From the NCBI GenBank assembly GCA_903870555.1, contig CAIQDO010000174.1, positions 1 through 34,402 on the forward strand: DNA of 34,402 bases. The letters run 5' to 3'. The translations under genes and the position numbers were made by a program. Numbering within the stretch: position 1 is the stretch's first letter; each line of letters opens with the position of its first letter. Shown here piece by piece: positions 14,906 through 22,097 of this stretch. This DNA comes from an uncultured Caulobacteraceae bacterium (GTDB lineage: Bacteria; Pseudomonadota; Alphaproteobacteria; Caulobacterales; Caulobacteraceae). The notes below the pieces were generated by a model that was not told the DNA's origin, searched no databases, and worked only from the letters and a program-made list of their open reading frames with translations.

Positions 14906-15820
14906 CAGATCTCTAAGCCAGGACACCGCCGCCGCCACATAGGCCCGGTCGCGTGTCAGGGGCGAGACGTGGGTGGCGCCGGGCATGTCCAGCACCCACG
15001 CCCGCTGGGCTCGCGCCGCTGGGGCGATCTCGGCGGTTCGCCAGGCGGCGGCCAGAGCCGCCTTGGGGCGCAAGGATCCGTCGAGAACCACCACCGGGAT
15101 CGTCGGCGACACCGGGCCCAGTCGGCGCACCGCATCCAGGCCGGGAATGATCAGCCGGTCCTCGTCCCGCGCCGTCTTCAGGCAGGCCAGGCAGGAGAGG
15201 CCGTGGCGCTTGCGCGCCGCCGCGTCGGGCGACAGATCCATTTCCCGGGTGATCACGCCCGCAATGATCGGGCCGAGGCCCAGTCGCGCCGCCGTCACCG
15301 ACCGATCCGCCATCTGGCGCTCGGCCCGCAGGTCGGCGAGAGCGAGAGGCGAGTCGAGATCGTCGGCCCCCACGCCGTTGATGTAGACAAGCCCGGCGAC
15401 GCGACCCGGCCAAAGGGCGGCGAAGGCCTCGATATACAGGGTCCCATTGGAGTGGCCGACCAGGATCACGGGCGAGGTCTCGCCGATCTGATCGAGCAGG
15501 TCGCCGATCTCCCCGGCCTTGGTCAGCACGTCCTTCTCGCCCGGCCGTGGCGGTGATTCCCCCAGTCCCGCCCGGTCGAAGGCGCAGGCTCTCCCGTCCC
15601 GCGACAGATCATCGAGCACCCGGTTCCAATCAGCCGACGTACCGAACGCCCCAGCCTCCAGCACCGTCGTCGGCCGGTCGCTCGGCTCGCCGCGGCAGTC
15701 GACGTGAAGGGGGGGGAAGGGGGCTGGCGGCGTGGCGCCGAGCGTCGTTGCCGACCCAACCGCCGCGGCGAAGATCAGGGCGGCGATGGCGGACCGAGTT
15801 GTGGCGGCGGAACGGGGCAT
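14879..15820 (-). CDS. Exported alpha/beta hydrolase
   Basis: This is a 313-residue protein with an N-terminal Sec-like signal (SAIAALIFAAAVGSATTLGA). The alpha/beta-hydrolase core includes the strand-turn VLEAGAFGTSADW (oxyanion-hole region), the FDRAGLGES motif, the nucleophile elbow VGHSNG with Ser124, and the catalytic histidine in MPGATHVSPL at about 284. It probably hydrolyses a small ester or related substrate in the periplasm; the sequence does not define which. I chose ATG 15820 (MPRSAATT) because it places a basic residue just ahead of the signal helix; the track start at 15868 adds an unconvincing tail. The C terminus overlaps gloA on the opposite strand. Confidence 0.85.
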   Translation of the reverse strand: MPRSAATTRSAIAALIFAAAVGSATTLGATPPAPFPPLHVDCRGEPSDRPTTVLEAGAFGTSADWNRVLDDLSRDGRACAFDRAGLGESPPRPGEKDVLTKAGEIGDLLDQIGETSPVILVGHSNGTLYIEAFAALWPGRVAGLVYINGVGADDLDSPLALADLRAERQMADRSVTAARLGLGPIIAGVITREMDLSPDAAARKRHGLSCLACLKTARDEDRLIIPGLDAVRRLGPVSPTIPVVVLDGSLRPKAALAAAWRTAEIAPAARAQRAWVLDMPGATHVSPLTRDRAYVAAAVSWLRDLSPHPNVGQ

Positions 15821-15916
15821 GTCCCGTCTAGACCACATATATTTTGAAGGAATGTTGCTGGCCGCCAAGACCGAGCGAACCCACCCCGACGGGACGCCTG
15901 ACGATGATGGGTGGGA

Positions 15917-16016
15917 GCGATGGCTCCCCGGGCAGGACTCGAACCTGCGACCCGGCGATTAACAGTCGCCTGCTCTACCAACTGAGCTACCGAGGATCGG
16001 GCAATCGCCGAAGGAC
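15917..16016. repeat. Direct repeat copy A (tRNA-Asn plus leader, 100 bp)
   Basis: This block is identical, base for base by eye, to 17426-17525. It contains the whole tRNA-Asn gene, four bases beyond its 3' end and 20 bases of 5' leader. Similarity continues imperfectly through the promoter. The two copies are in the same orientation and 1509 bases apart, with an acyl-CoA dehydrogenase gene between them. Confidence 0.9.
15921..15996 (-). tRNA. tRNA-Asn (GTT), copy 1
   Basis: Read on the minus strand it starts TCCTCGGTAGCTCAGTTGG and ends with an encoded CCA. The acceptor stem TCCTCGG pairs with CCGGGGA (one G-U pair), followed by discriminator G. The D-arm is TAGCTCAGTTGGTAGAGCA, the anticodon loop CTGTTAA gives GTT, and the T-arm carries GGTTCGAGTCC. 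The length of 76 with CCA is normal. An identical gene lies at 17430. Confidence 0.97.
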
Positions 16017-16020
16017 GCGG

Positions 16021-16049
16021 CTGATACGACGGTCGGCTCGGGTTGGCAA
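16021..16049 (-). promoter_or_regulatory. Predicted promoter of tRNA-Asn copy 1
   Basis: On the minus strand TTGCCA (16049-16044) and TATCAG (16026-16021) are separated by 17 bases. The second tRNA-Asn copy has the same layout (TTGCGG-N17-TATTAG) at the same distance from its gene, which strengthens both calls. Confidence 0.6.
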
Positions 16050-16079
16050 GGCGCTCGACGCGGGCCGCCCACGCCCTCG

Positions 16080-17303
16080 TCAGATTCCCAGGATCATCTT
16101 GGCCATGATGTTGTGCTGGATCTCGTTGGAGCCGGCATAGATAGAGGTCTTGCGCTGGTTAAAGTACATCGGCGCGACCGTCGCGGCGTAGTCCGGGCCG
16201 GCGCGCGGGTCGTTCTTCTCGCCGGTCAGGCCGGCGAAGGTGTCCTCCACGAAAGGAGAGGCATAGGGGCCGACCACTTCCAGGGCCAGTTCGGTGATGG
16301 CCTGCTGCGCCTGACTGCCTTCCAGTTTCAGCATCGACGAAACCGGGCCCATGGCTTGGCCGGCGGCGCGCCCGGCGAACACCTTCAACTCCGTGGCGTT
16401 AAGTGTCTCCACCTTGATTTCCATGTCGGCCAGTTTCTTCCGGAAATCGGGGTCCCGCATCATCGCCCCGTCCTGACCGTCAAGCTCAAGTCGGGCGTAG
16501 CGCTTGACCGTATTGAGCTGGTGGGTAAGCCCCGGCGCATAGGCCCCGCCGCGTTCGAACTGCAGCAGGTACTTGGCGTAGGTCCAGCCCTGGCCCTCTT
16601 CGCCGATACGGTTGGACACCGGCACCCGCACGTCCTCGAAGAAAACCTGATTGACCTCCTGCGCTCCATCCTTGGGTCCATCCAGGGTCGGCAGGGAGCG
16701 GACGACGATGCCCGGCGTCTTCATGTCCAGCAGCAGGAACGAGATTCCCCGCTGTTTCTGCGGTTCCGACGAGGTGCGCACCAGGCAGAACATCCAATCG
16801 GCATACTGGGCGTAGGTGGTCCAGATCTTGGAGCCGTTCAAAACATAGTCGTCTCCGTCCCGCACCGCTTTCATTGACAGCGACGCCAGATCCGATCCCG
16901 AGCCAGGCTCCGAATATCCCTGGCACCACCAGACGTCGGCGTTGAGGATCTTCGGCAGATGCTGGGCCTTCTGCTCTGGCGTGCCGAAGGCCATGATTAC
17001 CGGGGCGCACATCTTCAGCCCCATGTTGGAGGTGGTCGGGGCGCCGGACAGGGCCATCTCCATGTCGAAGATGAACTTCTCGCTCTGGCTCCAGCCCGTG
17101 CCGCCATATTCGACCGGCCAGTCGGGTGCCAGCCAGCCCCGGGCGGCCAGGCGCTTGAACCAGCGGACCTGGGCCTCGCGGCCTATCGCGCTGGTCTTGG
17201 ACTGTGCCGAGCGGGCGCGCATGTCATCGTCGAACGCGCTGTCAATGAAAGCGCGAACCTCGTCGCGGAAGGCCAGATCCTCTGGGCTGAAGGCCAGGTC
17301 CAT
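16080..17303 (-). CDS. Acyl-CoA dehydrogenase
   Basis: This 407-residue flavoenzyme introduces a trans double bond into an acyl-CoA, passing electrons to ETF. The family signature is at WWCQGYSEPGSGSDLASL. A flavin-side motif is KIWTTYAQYADWMFCLVRT, and the C-terminal motif is YAGSNEIQHNIMAKMILG. In medium-chain enzymes the catalytic glutamate sits in a Y-E-G triplet near the C terminus; here that triplet is Y-A-G. As in isovaleryl- and long-chain enzymes, the base may instead be the Glu of LLQFERGG. Long or branched substrates are therefore possible, but the substrate cannot be told. The gene sits alone between two identical tRNA-Asn genes in the same orientation. Confidence 0.94.
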   Translation of the reverse strand: MDLAFSPEDLAFRDEVRAFIDSAFDDDMRARSAQSKTSAIGREAQVRWFKRLAARGWLAPDWPVEYGGTGWSQSEKFIFDMEMALSGAPTTSNMGLKMCAPVIMAFGTPEQKAQHLPKILNADVWWCQGYSEPGSGSDLASLSMKAVRDGDDYVLNGSKIWTTYAQYADWMFCLVRTSSEPQKQRGISFLLLDMKTPGIVVRSLPTLDGPKDGAQEVNQVFFEDVRVPVSNRIGEEGQGWTYAKYLLQFERGGAYAPGLTHQLNTVKRYARLELDGQDGAMMRDPDFRKKLADMEIKVETLNATELKVFAGRAAGQAMGPVSSMLKLEGSQAQQAITELALEVVGPYASPFVEDTFAGLTGEKNDPRAGPDYAATVAPMYFNQRKTSIYAGSNEIQHNIMAKMILGI

Positions 17304-17363
17304 GGGTGCGTACCTCCGCTGCGTCGAACAGGTTCGCCGGCTCCAGGGCCGGACTTCCGCCCC

Positions 17364-17392
17364 ATAGTGCCGCCCTCCGCCGTTCGCGCCAA
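17364..17392 (-). promoter_or_regulatory. Possible promoter for the acyl-CoA dehydrogenase gene
   Basis: On the minus strand TTGGCG (17392-17387) and CACTAT (17369-17364) are separated by 17 bases. The pair lies about 60 bases before ATG 17303 and downstream of tRNA-Asn copy 2. The -10 match is modest. Confidence 0.3.
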
Positions 17393-17425
17393 GCGGTGAC
17401 TTGATGTTTTAGGTCATTCGGAGCC

Positions 17426-17525
17426 GCGATGGCTCCCCGGGCAGGACTCGAACCTGCGACCCGGCGATTAACAGTCGCCTGCTCTACCAACTGAGCTACC
17501 GAGGATCGGGCAATCGCCGAAGGAC
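17426..17525. repeat. Direct repeat copy B (tRNA-Asn plus leader, 100 bp)
   Basis: This block is identical to 15917-16016, containing the second tRNA-Asn and the shared 20-base leader TCGGGCAATCGCCGAAGGAC (plus strand). Beyond it the promoter regions match only in part (GGCTGATACGAC against GGCTAATACGAC), so the duplication is not brand new or the flanks have drifted. Confidence 0.9.
17430..17505 (-). tRNA. tRNA-Asn (GTT), copy 2
   Basis: The sequence is identical to the gene at 15921-15996: the same acceptor stem with encoded CCA, GTT anticodon and T-arm. It lies upstream of the acyl-CoA dehydrogenase start on the same strand and has its own predicted promoter. Confidence 0.97.
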
Positions 17526-17529
17526 CGGG

Positions 17530-17558
17530 CTAATACGACGCGAGACTCGGGGCCGCAA
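17530..17558 (-). promoter_or_regulatory. Predicted promoter of tRNA-Asn copy 2
   Basis: On the minus strand TTGCGG (17558-17553) and TATTAG (17535-17530) are separated by 17 bases, 25 bases upstream of the mature tRNA end, exactly as for copy 1. Confidence 0.6.
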
Positions 17559-17699
17559 GCCGCCGTGACCGTTCGGCGCCAAATCTGTCGCAGACGGGGT
17601 AAATCCCCATGGAGGCGCTTGGCCTGGCCGGTGAGATCATGGTTCTAAAGGGCGGCGTCGAAGCTCTCTGCGTGGTGGGCGATTGAGGAGTTGTACGGA

Positions 17700-18797
17700 A
17701 TGAAACTGGTCGAACGGATCGCGGCCTCGACCTTGGCTCTCTGCGTCCTGGCCGGGCCCCTGGCGGCGGTTGCCGCAAGCAAAGGACTTGAGGGCGTGCC
17801 GCGCTTCGACCATGTGTTCGTCATCGTCGAGGAGAATAAGGAATACGACCAGATCGTCGCGGGCGTCGATGCGCCCAACATCGCCCGGCTGGCCAAGACC
17901 TATGGCGACGCCACCCGCTTCTATGGCGAAGTCCACCCCAGCGAAGCCAACTATGTCGCCCTGCTCGGCGGCGACACCTTCGGCATCCATGACGACGATC
18001 CCTTCTACTGCGCCCCACAGTCGAAGGACCCAACCTGCGCTTTGGCGGCCAGCGAGGCTGGCTATCCCGACCACACCGTCCACGCGCCGCATCTCGGCGA
18101 CCAACTCACCGCCGTCGGCCTGACCTGGAAGGGCTACTTCGAGAGTCTGCCGGAACCCGGCTCACTCGCCTATGTCGCCAGCGACCCGAAGTTTGACAAT
18201 TGCACACGCCTGACCGCCCTTTACGCCTCCAAGCATTCGGGTTTCGTCAACTTCGCTTCGGTTCAGACCGACCCCGATCGGGCGAAGCATCTGGTCGGCT
18301 TCGACCAGCTCGACGCCGATATCGCCGCCGAAAGGCTGCCCAGCTTCGCCCTGATCGTCCCCAACCAATGCAACGAAATGCATGGCCTGATCGGCGTCGG
18401 CGTCCCAGCCGATTGCATCGGATCGAACGTCGGGCCGCTGATCCGCCGTGGCGACGCCGTGGTCGGAAGGATCGTCGAACGTCTCCAGGCCACCCACGCT
18501 TGGCGTTCGCGGCGCAACATGGCCATCGTCATCACCTTCGACGAGGGCTCCGGTGGCGACCGCACCGGCTGCTGCGGCGTCACCCCGGCCGCCCGTTCCA
18601 ACTACGGCGGTGGCCACATCCCAACTCTCGTCATCACCAATCACGGGCCGAGAGGGCTCTCCGACGATACGCCCTATAACCACTATTCGCTGCTGCGCAC
18701 CCTCGAGGACGCCTTCGGCATTTCCGAGCACCTCGGCCACGCGGCCGAAGCCGCAAAGGGCGTCGCCCCGATGGTCAGGCTGTTCGGGGGCGGGTGA
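17700..18797 (+). CDS. Exported phosphoesterase (acid phosphatase/phospholipase C family, PF04185-like)
   Basis: This is a 365-residue protein with a signal peptide (LVERIAASTLALCVLAGPLAAVAA). The family features of the phosphoesterase superfamily that includes AcpA and phospholipase C are visible. These are the N-terminal strand FDHVFVIVEENKEYDQI (metal-binding E-N pair), HPSEANYVALLGGDTFG, the late VITFDEGSGGD and HIPTLVITNHGPRG, and the helix HYSLLRTLEDAFG. It probably removes phosphate from an external phosphoester; substrate and partner are unknown. ATG 17700 lies nine to ten bases after GAGGAG; the TTG 17691 of the track would sit directly on that site, so I prefer ATG. No neighbouring phosphate regulator is visible. 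Confidence 0.9.
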   Translation: MKLVERIAASTLALCVLAGPLAAVAASKGLEGVPRFDHVFVIVEENKEYDQIVAGVDAPNIARLAKTYGDATRFYGEVHPSEANYVALLGGDTFGIHDDDPFYCAPQSKDPTCALAASEAGYPDHTVHAPHLGDQLTAVGLTWKGYFESLPEPGSLAYVASDPKFDNCTRLTALYASKHSGFVNFASVQTDPDRAKHLVGFDQLDADIAAERLPSFALIVPNQCNEMHGLIGVGVPADCIGSNVGPLIRRGDAVVGRIVERLQATHAWRSRRNMAIVITFDEGSGGDRTGCCGVTPAARSNYGGGHIPTLVITNHGPRGLSDDTPYNHYSLLRTLEDAFGISEHLGHAAEAAKGVAPMVRLFGGG

Positions 18798-18847
18798 GCC
18801 GACGATCGCGGACCTCTCGCTCAATCGCGGCGGCGCACAATAATCTG

Positions 18848-18877
18848 TTGCATTTCTGACCCTTTTTCGCCTATTTT
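18848..18877 (+). promoter_or_regulatory. Possible promoter for the PEP-CTERM gene
   Basis: TTGCAT (18848-18853) is followed after 17 bases by CTATTT, or after 18 by TATTTT (18872-18877). It lies in a locally T-rich stretch about 55 bases before ATG 18930. Confidence 0.33.
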
Positions 18878-18929
18878 GAGCACCTGATGGGGCCAGGTGG
18901 GGCTCGTTATTCGTTTCGCGAGTCTAGCC

Positions 18930-19544
18930 ATGTCGTTCAAATCCGCCTTTCCCGCCATCCTTGCCGTCGCGGCCCTGGGCGTGTCCGGTCCGGCGGCGGC
19001 CGCCTTGGTGACCATTTCAGGCAGCGGCGTATGGGTGGATTCGGCGCCGCCCACCGCCTACAGCGCCCCAGACATGAGCTTCTCCTACTCGTTCCAGCTG
19101 CCAGCGACCTACTCGCCCGGCAATGACGCGCCCATACCCGGAACGCCCGACACCACCGGGCCGGATGTCGGGATTTCGACGGATTTCACCAACTTCAGCT
19201 ACACGCTCGGCGTCAACCCGGTCGTCGGCGTTCCAGATGACATCATCTTTTTCAGCCTCGCGTACGGCGGAGGCTTCGCCCTGGGTTTCCCGGACTATAC
19301 GGTGGAGTTCTACGGCCCGGTGGATATCGGTAGCAAGGGCACGATCACGCTTGGGACTTATTCGCTGCACCCCTACATCGTCGCCCAGAATGGGACCTAC
19401 GCGCCCGTGGATCAGGGCGCTGTGCCCAAAGTGACCTCCGTCGTTCCGGAACCAGCGGCGTGGTCGATCATGCTGGTCGGTTTCGGGCTGGCCGGCGGCG
19501 CCGTGCGTGGCGGTCGGCGGGCGAGGATGTCGCAAGCCGGTTGA
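18930..19544 (+). CDS. PEPxxWA-type PEP-CTERM sorting domain protein
   Basis: This 204-residue secreted protein has a signal peptide (SAFPAILAVAALGVSGPAAAA) and a mature region rich in Ser, Thr, Tyr and Gly with predicted beta structure. The C-terminal sorting tail begins VPEPAAWSIMLVGFGLAGG and ends in a basic GGRRARM stretch. Proteins of this type are recognised by an exosortase, cleaved near the PEP motif and delivered to the cell surface or matrix. No exosortase is in this window. I took ATG 18930 (MSFKSAF), which puts the basic residue directly before the hydrophobic core; the earlier start at 18897 is less likely. The body of the protein has no function I can name. Confidence 0.88.
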   Translation: MSFKSAFPAILAVAALGVSGPAAAALVTISGSGVWVDSAPPTAYSAPDMSFSYSFQLPATYSPGNDAPIPGTPDTTGPDVGISTDFTNFSYTLGVNPVVGVPDDIIFFSLAYGGGFALGFPDYTVEFYGPVDIGSKGTITLGTYSLHPYIVAQNGTYAPVDQGAVPKVTSVVPEPAAWSIMLVGFGLAGGAVRGGRRARMSQAG

Positions 19545-19692
19545 CGCCCGCCCGAGCCGGCGCGACCGCGGTTTCCATACCCGTTGCACCTCAGAGAACG
19601 CCCGTTGGCCCCGGCTGACGGGCGTCTTCGCGCGGCGAGCCAACCGTCGCTCGCCGATCGCCAAGGCGTGAAAAATCAGAGGGTGGAAAATC

Positions 19693-19766
19693 TGGAGGCC
19701 TGACCGAGAATCGAACTCGGGTGCGCGGATTTGCAGTCCGCTGCGTCACCACTCCGCCATCAGGCC
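19693..19766 (-). tRNA. tRNA-Cys (GCA)
   Basis: On the minus strand the gene reads GGCCTGATGGCGGAGTGG and ends GGCCTCCA. The acceptor GGCCTGA pairs with TCAGGCC, followed by the U discriminator typical of tRNA-Cys and an encoded CCA. The anticodon loop CTGCAAA gives GCA, and the T-arm contains GTTCGATTC. The 355-base gap 19545-19899 otherwise holds only this gene and two predicted promoters. Confidence 0.97.
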
Positions 19767-19777
19767 GGGGAGGCGGG

Positions 19778-19806
19778 TTGCTAACAGAGGATGCGGCGCG
19801 GGGCAA
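19778..19806 (-). promoter_or_regulatory. Possible promoter of tRNA-Cys
   Basis: On the minus strand TTGCCC (19806-19801) and TAGCAA (19783-19778) are separated by 17 bases, placed just upstream of the tRNA. The -35 resembles those of the tRNA-Asn genes. Confidence 0.4.
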
Positions 19807-19838
19807 TCCGTCACGATCCTTGATTGCACGTCCCCTGA

Positions 19839-19867
19839 TTGCGCCGGGCGGGCCGGCGGACCTATAA
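19839..19867 (+). promoter_or_regulatory. Predicted promoter for the isoaspartate-methyltransferase-like gene
   Basis: TTGCGC (19839-19844) and CTATAA (19862-19867) are separated by exactly 17 bases, a good housekeeping match. They lie about 33 bases ahead of ATG 19900, and GGAAGGA sits at a normal ribosome-site distance. Confidence 0.55.
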
Positions 19868-19899
19868 GCGGCCCATTCCCAGTTTCGGAAGGATCGACC

Positions 19900-20469
19900 A
19901 TGACCGTCAACTTCGCCGCCGAACGGTCCATCATGGTTGATAGCCAAGTCAGACCCCAGGACGTCACCGATCTGGCCATTCAGGACGCCATGCGCGCCGC
20001 GCCGCGCGAGTCCGTCGTTCCCGCCAGCAGGCAGTTGCTCGCCTATGCCGACGCCGAGGTGGAATACGCCCCCGGTCGCTGGATGCTGCGGCCCCGCGAT
20101 GCCGCCAAGCTTCTCCATGGCCTGCGTCCCCGTGTCGGCGAGGCCGCCCTCACCATCGCCTCGCCCTATTCCGCTCTGGTCCTGAAGACGATGGGCCTGA
20201 TGGTGACGGAATTCGACGGCGCGGACCTCAAGACCGTTTCCGGCAAGTGGCCGCTGATCGTCTGCGAAGGCGCCGTCAACGTCGTTCCCGCGTCCTGGCT
20301 GGAGGCGCTGGCGCCAGGCGGCCGACTCGGGGTGATCGAACGGACCGGGCGATCCGGCAGCGCCTTGTGCTATTCCCGGGCCGAGACAGGGGTCGGCGCC
20401 CGGTCGTTGTTCTCCTGCGCGCCGCCGTTCATGGCCGGGTTCGAGCCGGTGACAGCGTTCGTATTCTAG
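19900..20469 (+). CDS. Protein-L-isoaspartate O-methyltransferase-like protein, SAM motif degenerate
   Basis: This 189-residue protein resembles alphaproteobacterial PIMT-family proteins in its first half: ERSIMVDSQVRPQDVTD, the segment AAPRESVVPASRQLLAYAD, and GRWMLRPRDAAKLLHGL. At the place where PIMT has its glycine-rich SAM loop (the EIGTGSGY type), this protein reads GEAALTIASPYSALVLKTMG, with no GxGxG. The last strand ends in a PIMT-like FEPVTAFVF. Normal PIMT repairs isoaspartyl residues in aged proteins; without the SAM loop this copy may bind no cofactor and have another role. It is followed 55 bases later by the TolC-family gene on the same strand, and I recall such a pairing in related genomes. 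Family is likely; activity is doubtful. Confidence 0.8.
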   Translation: MTVNFAAERSIMVDSQVRPQDVTDLAIQDAMRAAPRESVVPASRQLLAYADAEVEYAPGRWMLRPRDAAKLLHGLRPRVGEAALTIASPYSALVLKTMGLMVTEFDGADLKTVSGKWPLIVCEGAVNVVPASWLEALAPGGRLGVIERTGRSGSALCYSRAETGVGARSLFSCAPPFMAGFEPVTAFVF

Positions 20470-20524
20470 ATCCCGGCGCGGCCACGGGCCGCTCCGTCCG
20501 CGCACCGGAAGGTCAGGCCGTTTC

Positions 20525-22009
20525 ATGAACGGGCGTCGCCGCACAGGGTTGCCGCTTCTGCTGGCCTCGGCGCTCTTGACTCCGGCGGTCCCGGCCCTCG
20601 CCGAGACCCTGGGGGAAGCCGTCGCCCTGGCGTACGAATCGAACCCCACACTGCAGGGCCAGAGGGCCAGCCTGCGGGCCCTGGACGAGACTATTGTTCA
20701 GGCCGAAGCGGGCTACAGACCGACCGCGAGCCTTCAGGCGACGGTGACGACCGACCGATACACCCAGAACGCCTTGGGACTGAATCGGCCAATTCCCGGG
20801 GTCAATATTCCTCCGGTCGTCGGCGAGACCCAGACCTCCGGGGCCGCCCTCAATCTCACCCAGCCGCTCTACACCGGCGGCCGGGTCGCCGCCGAGGTCG
20901 GCGCCGCCGAAGCGGCCATCCTGGCCGGTCGGGAGGCCCTGCGCGGCGTTGAGGAAACGGTGCTGCGCGACGTCATCACCGCCTATGCCGATGTCCGAAG
21001 GGATCAGCAGGACGTCACGATTCTTGAGGCCGACGTCGGCCTGTTGCTGGGCGAACTGGACGAGACCCGCGCGCGCTTCGGCGTTGGGGCCATCACCCGC
21101 ACCGATGTGGCCGCGACCGAGGCGCGCGTGGCCGCTTCACAGGCGCAGCTCGAGGCCGCCCGTGCTCAGCTGGGCGACAGTCGCGCCGCCTATGCCGCCC
21201 TGGTCGGACGCAATCCCGGCGCCCTCGCCCCGGAGCCGTCCCTGGCCCACGCCCTGCCGGCCAACCTGGACGACGCCTGCGAACGGGCCGAGCGCAACAG
21301 CCCGCTGATCCGTCGGGCCGATTTCACCGAGCGCTCAAGCGCCGCCAAGTTGGTTGGAGCCAAGACCCAGACCCGGCCCACCCTGTCCCTGCAGGCGACG
21401 CTTGGCTATTCCGGAGGGCAGTCGGGTTTCGCCTCGCCCTTCGCCAACTACAGCCACGACATCACCGCCAGCGCCGTGGCGAGCTTTCCGATCTTCACGG
21501 GCGGCATGACCTCGTCGCAGATCCGCCAAGCTGCGGAGACCAACAACGCCGACCGCATAGGCATAGAGGTGGCCCGTCGCCAGACGCTGTTGACCGTCGC
21601 CCAGGCCTGGAACGCGTTGAGGGGCGCCCGCGCCAGTCTGGCCGCCGACGAGGCACAGGTGACGGCGGCCAACATCGCTTTCGAGGGCTCACGACAGGAA
21701 GCTCGTGTCGGCCTGCGCTCGACGCTCGATGTGCTGATCGCGGAACAAAACCTTGCCGCCGCCCAACTCGCACTGACCGCCGCCCGCCATGACGAGTATG
21801 TCGCCGCCGCGGCGTTGCTCGGCGCCACCGGCGGTCTCTACGCCCAGGATTTGTCGCCGGACGCCACGCCCTACGATCCCAAGGTCAACCTGAGACGCGT
21901 CCAGCGAGCATGGCCCTGGTCGCCTTGGACGCCGGCCGTGGCGGCCATCGACGGAGCGGGGACGCCGCGCGCGCCGCCCTCGCCGCCGGGCGGCGCCGAC
22001 CATCGCTGA
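20525..22009 (+). CDS. tolC: TolC family outer membrane channel protein (type I secretion/RsaF-like)
   Basis: This is a 494-residue protein with a signal peptide (PLLLASALLTPAVPALA) followed by the duplicated TolC architecture. The first repeat has ETLGEAVALAYESNPTLQGQR and LTQPLYTGGRVAAEV. The second has CERAERNSPLIRRADFT, VASFPIFTGGMTSSQIRQAAE and TLDVLIAEQNLAAAQLAL. TolC forms a trimeric outer-membrane and periplasmic tunnel used by type I secretion and by efflux pumps. In Caulobacter crescentus a TolC-like protein at the same place next to popZ is, as I recall, RsaFb, which exports the S-layer protein; that role here is inference. A Pro/Ala-rich tail follows the last helix. ATG 20525 agrees with the signal peptide. 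Confidence 0.93.
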   Translation: MNGRRRTGLPLLLASALLTPAVPALAETLGEAVALAYESNPTLQGQRASLRALDETIVQAEAGYRPTASLQATVTTDRYTQNALGLNRPIPGVNIPPVVGETQTSGAALNLTQPLYTGGRVAAEVGAAEAAILAGREALRGVEETVLRDVITAYADVRRDQQDVTILEADVGLLLGELDETRARFGVGAITRTDVAATEARVAASQAQLEAARAQLGDSRAAYAALVGRNPGALAPEPSLAHALPANLDDACERAERNSPLIRRADFTERSSAAKLVGAKTQTRPTLSLQATLGYSGGQSGFASPFANYSHDITASAVASFPIFTGGMTSSQIRQAAETNNADRIGIEVARRQTLLTVAQAWNALRGARASLAADEAQVTAANIAFEGSRQEARVGLRSTLDVLIAEQNLAAAQLALTAARHDEYVAAAALLGATGGLYAQDLSPDATPYDPKVNLRRVQRAWPWSPWTPAVAAIDGAGTPRAPPSPPGGADHR

Positions 22010-22028
22010 CGCGTCGCCTTGGCGCGGT

Positions 22029-22057
22029 TTGCGGGAACACCTCCAGGCGCGTATCTA
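22029..22057 (+). promoter_or_regulatory. Predicted promoter of popZ
   Basis: TTGCGG (22029-22034) and TATCTA (22052-22057) are separated by 17 bases, a strong housekeeping match. They lie 40 bases before the popZ ATG and just after the tolC stop. Confidence 0.55.
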
Positions 22058-22097
22058 GTCGAACGACCTCAGCGATCTGAAGAAACTGGCCCGCGCT

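Noticed and set aside
15775-17490. Two minus-strand ORFs (15775-15981 and 17242-17490) with near-identical N termini (MVEQATVNRRVAGSSPARGAIA)
   Set aside because: They are translations through the two identical tRNA-Asn genes, not a duplicated small protein.
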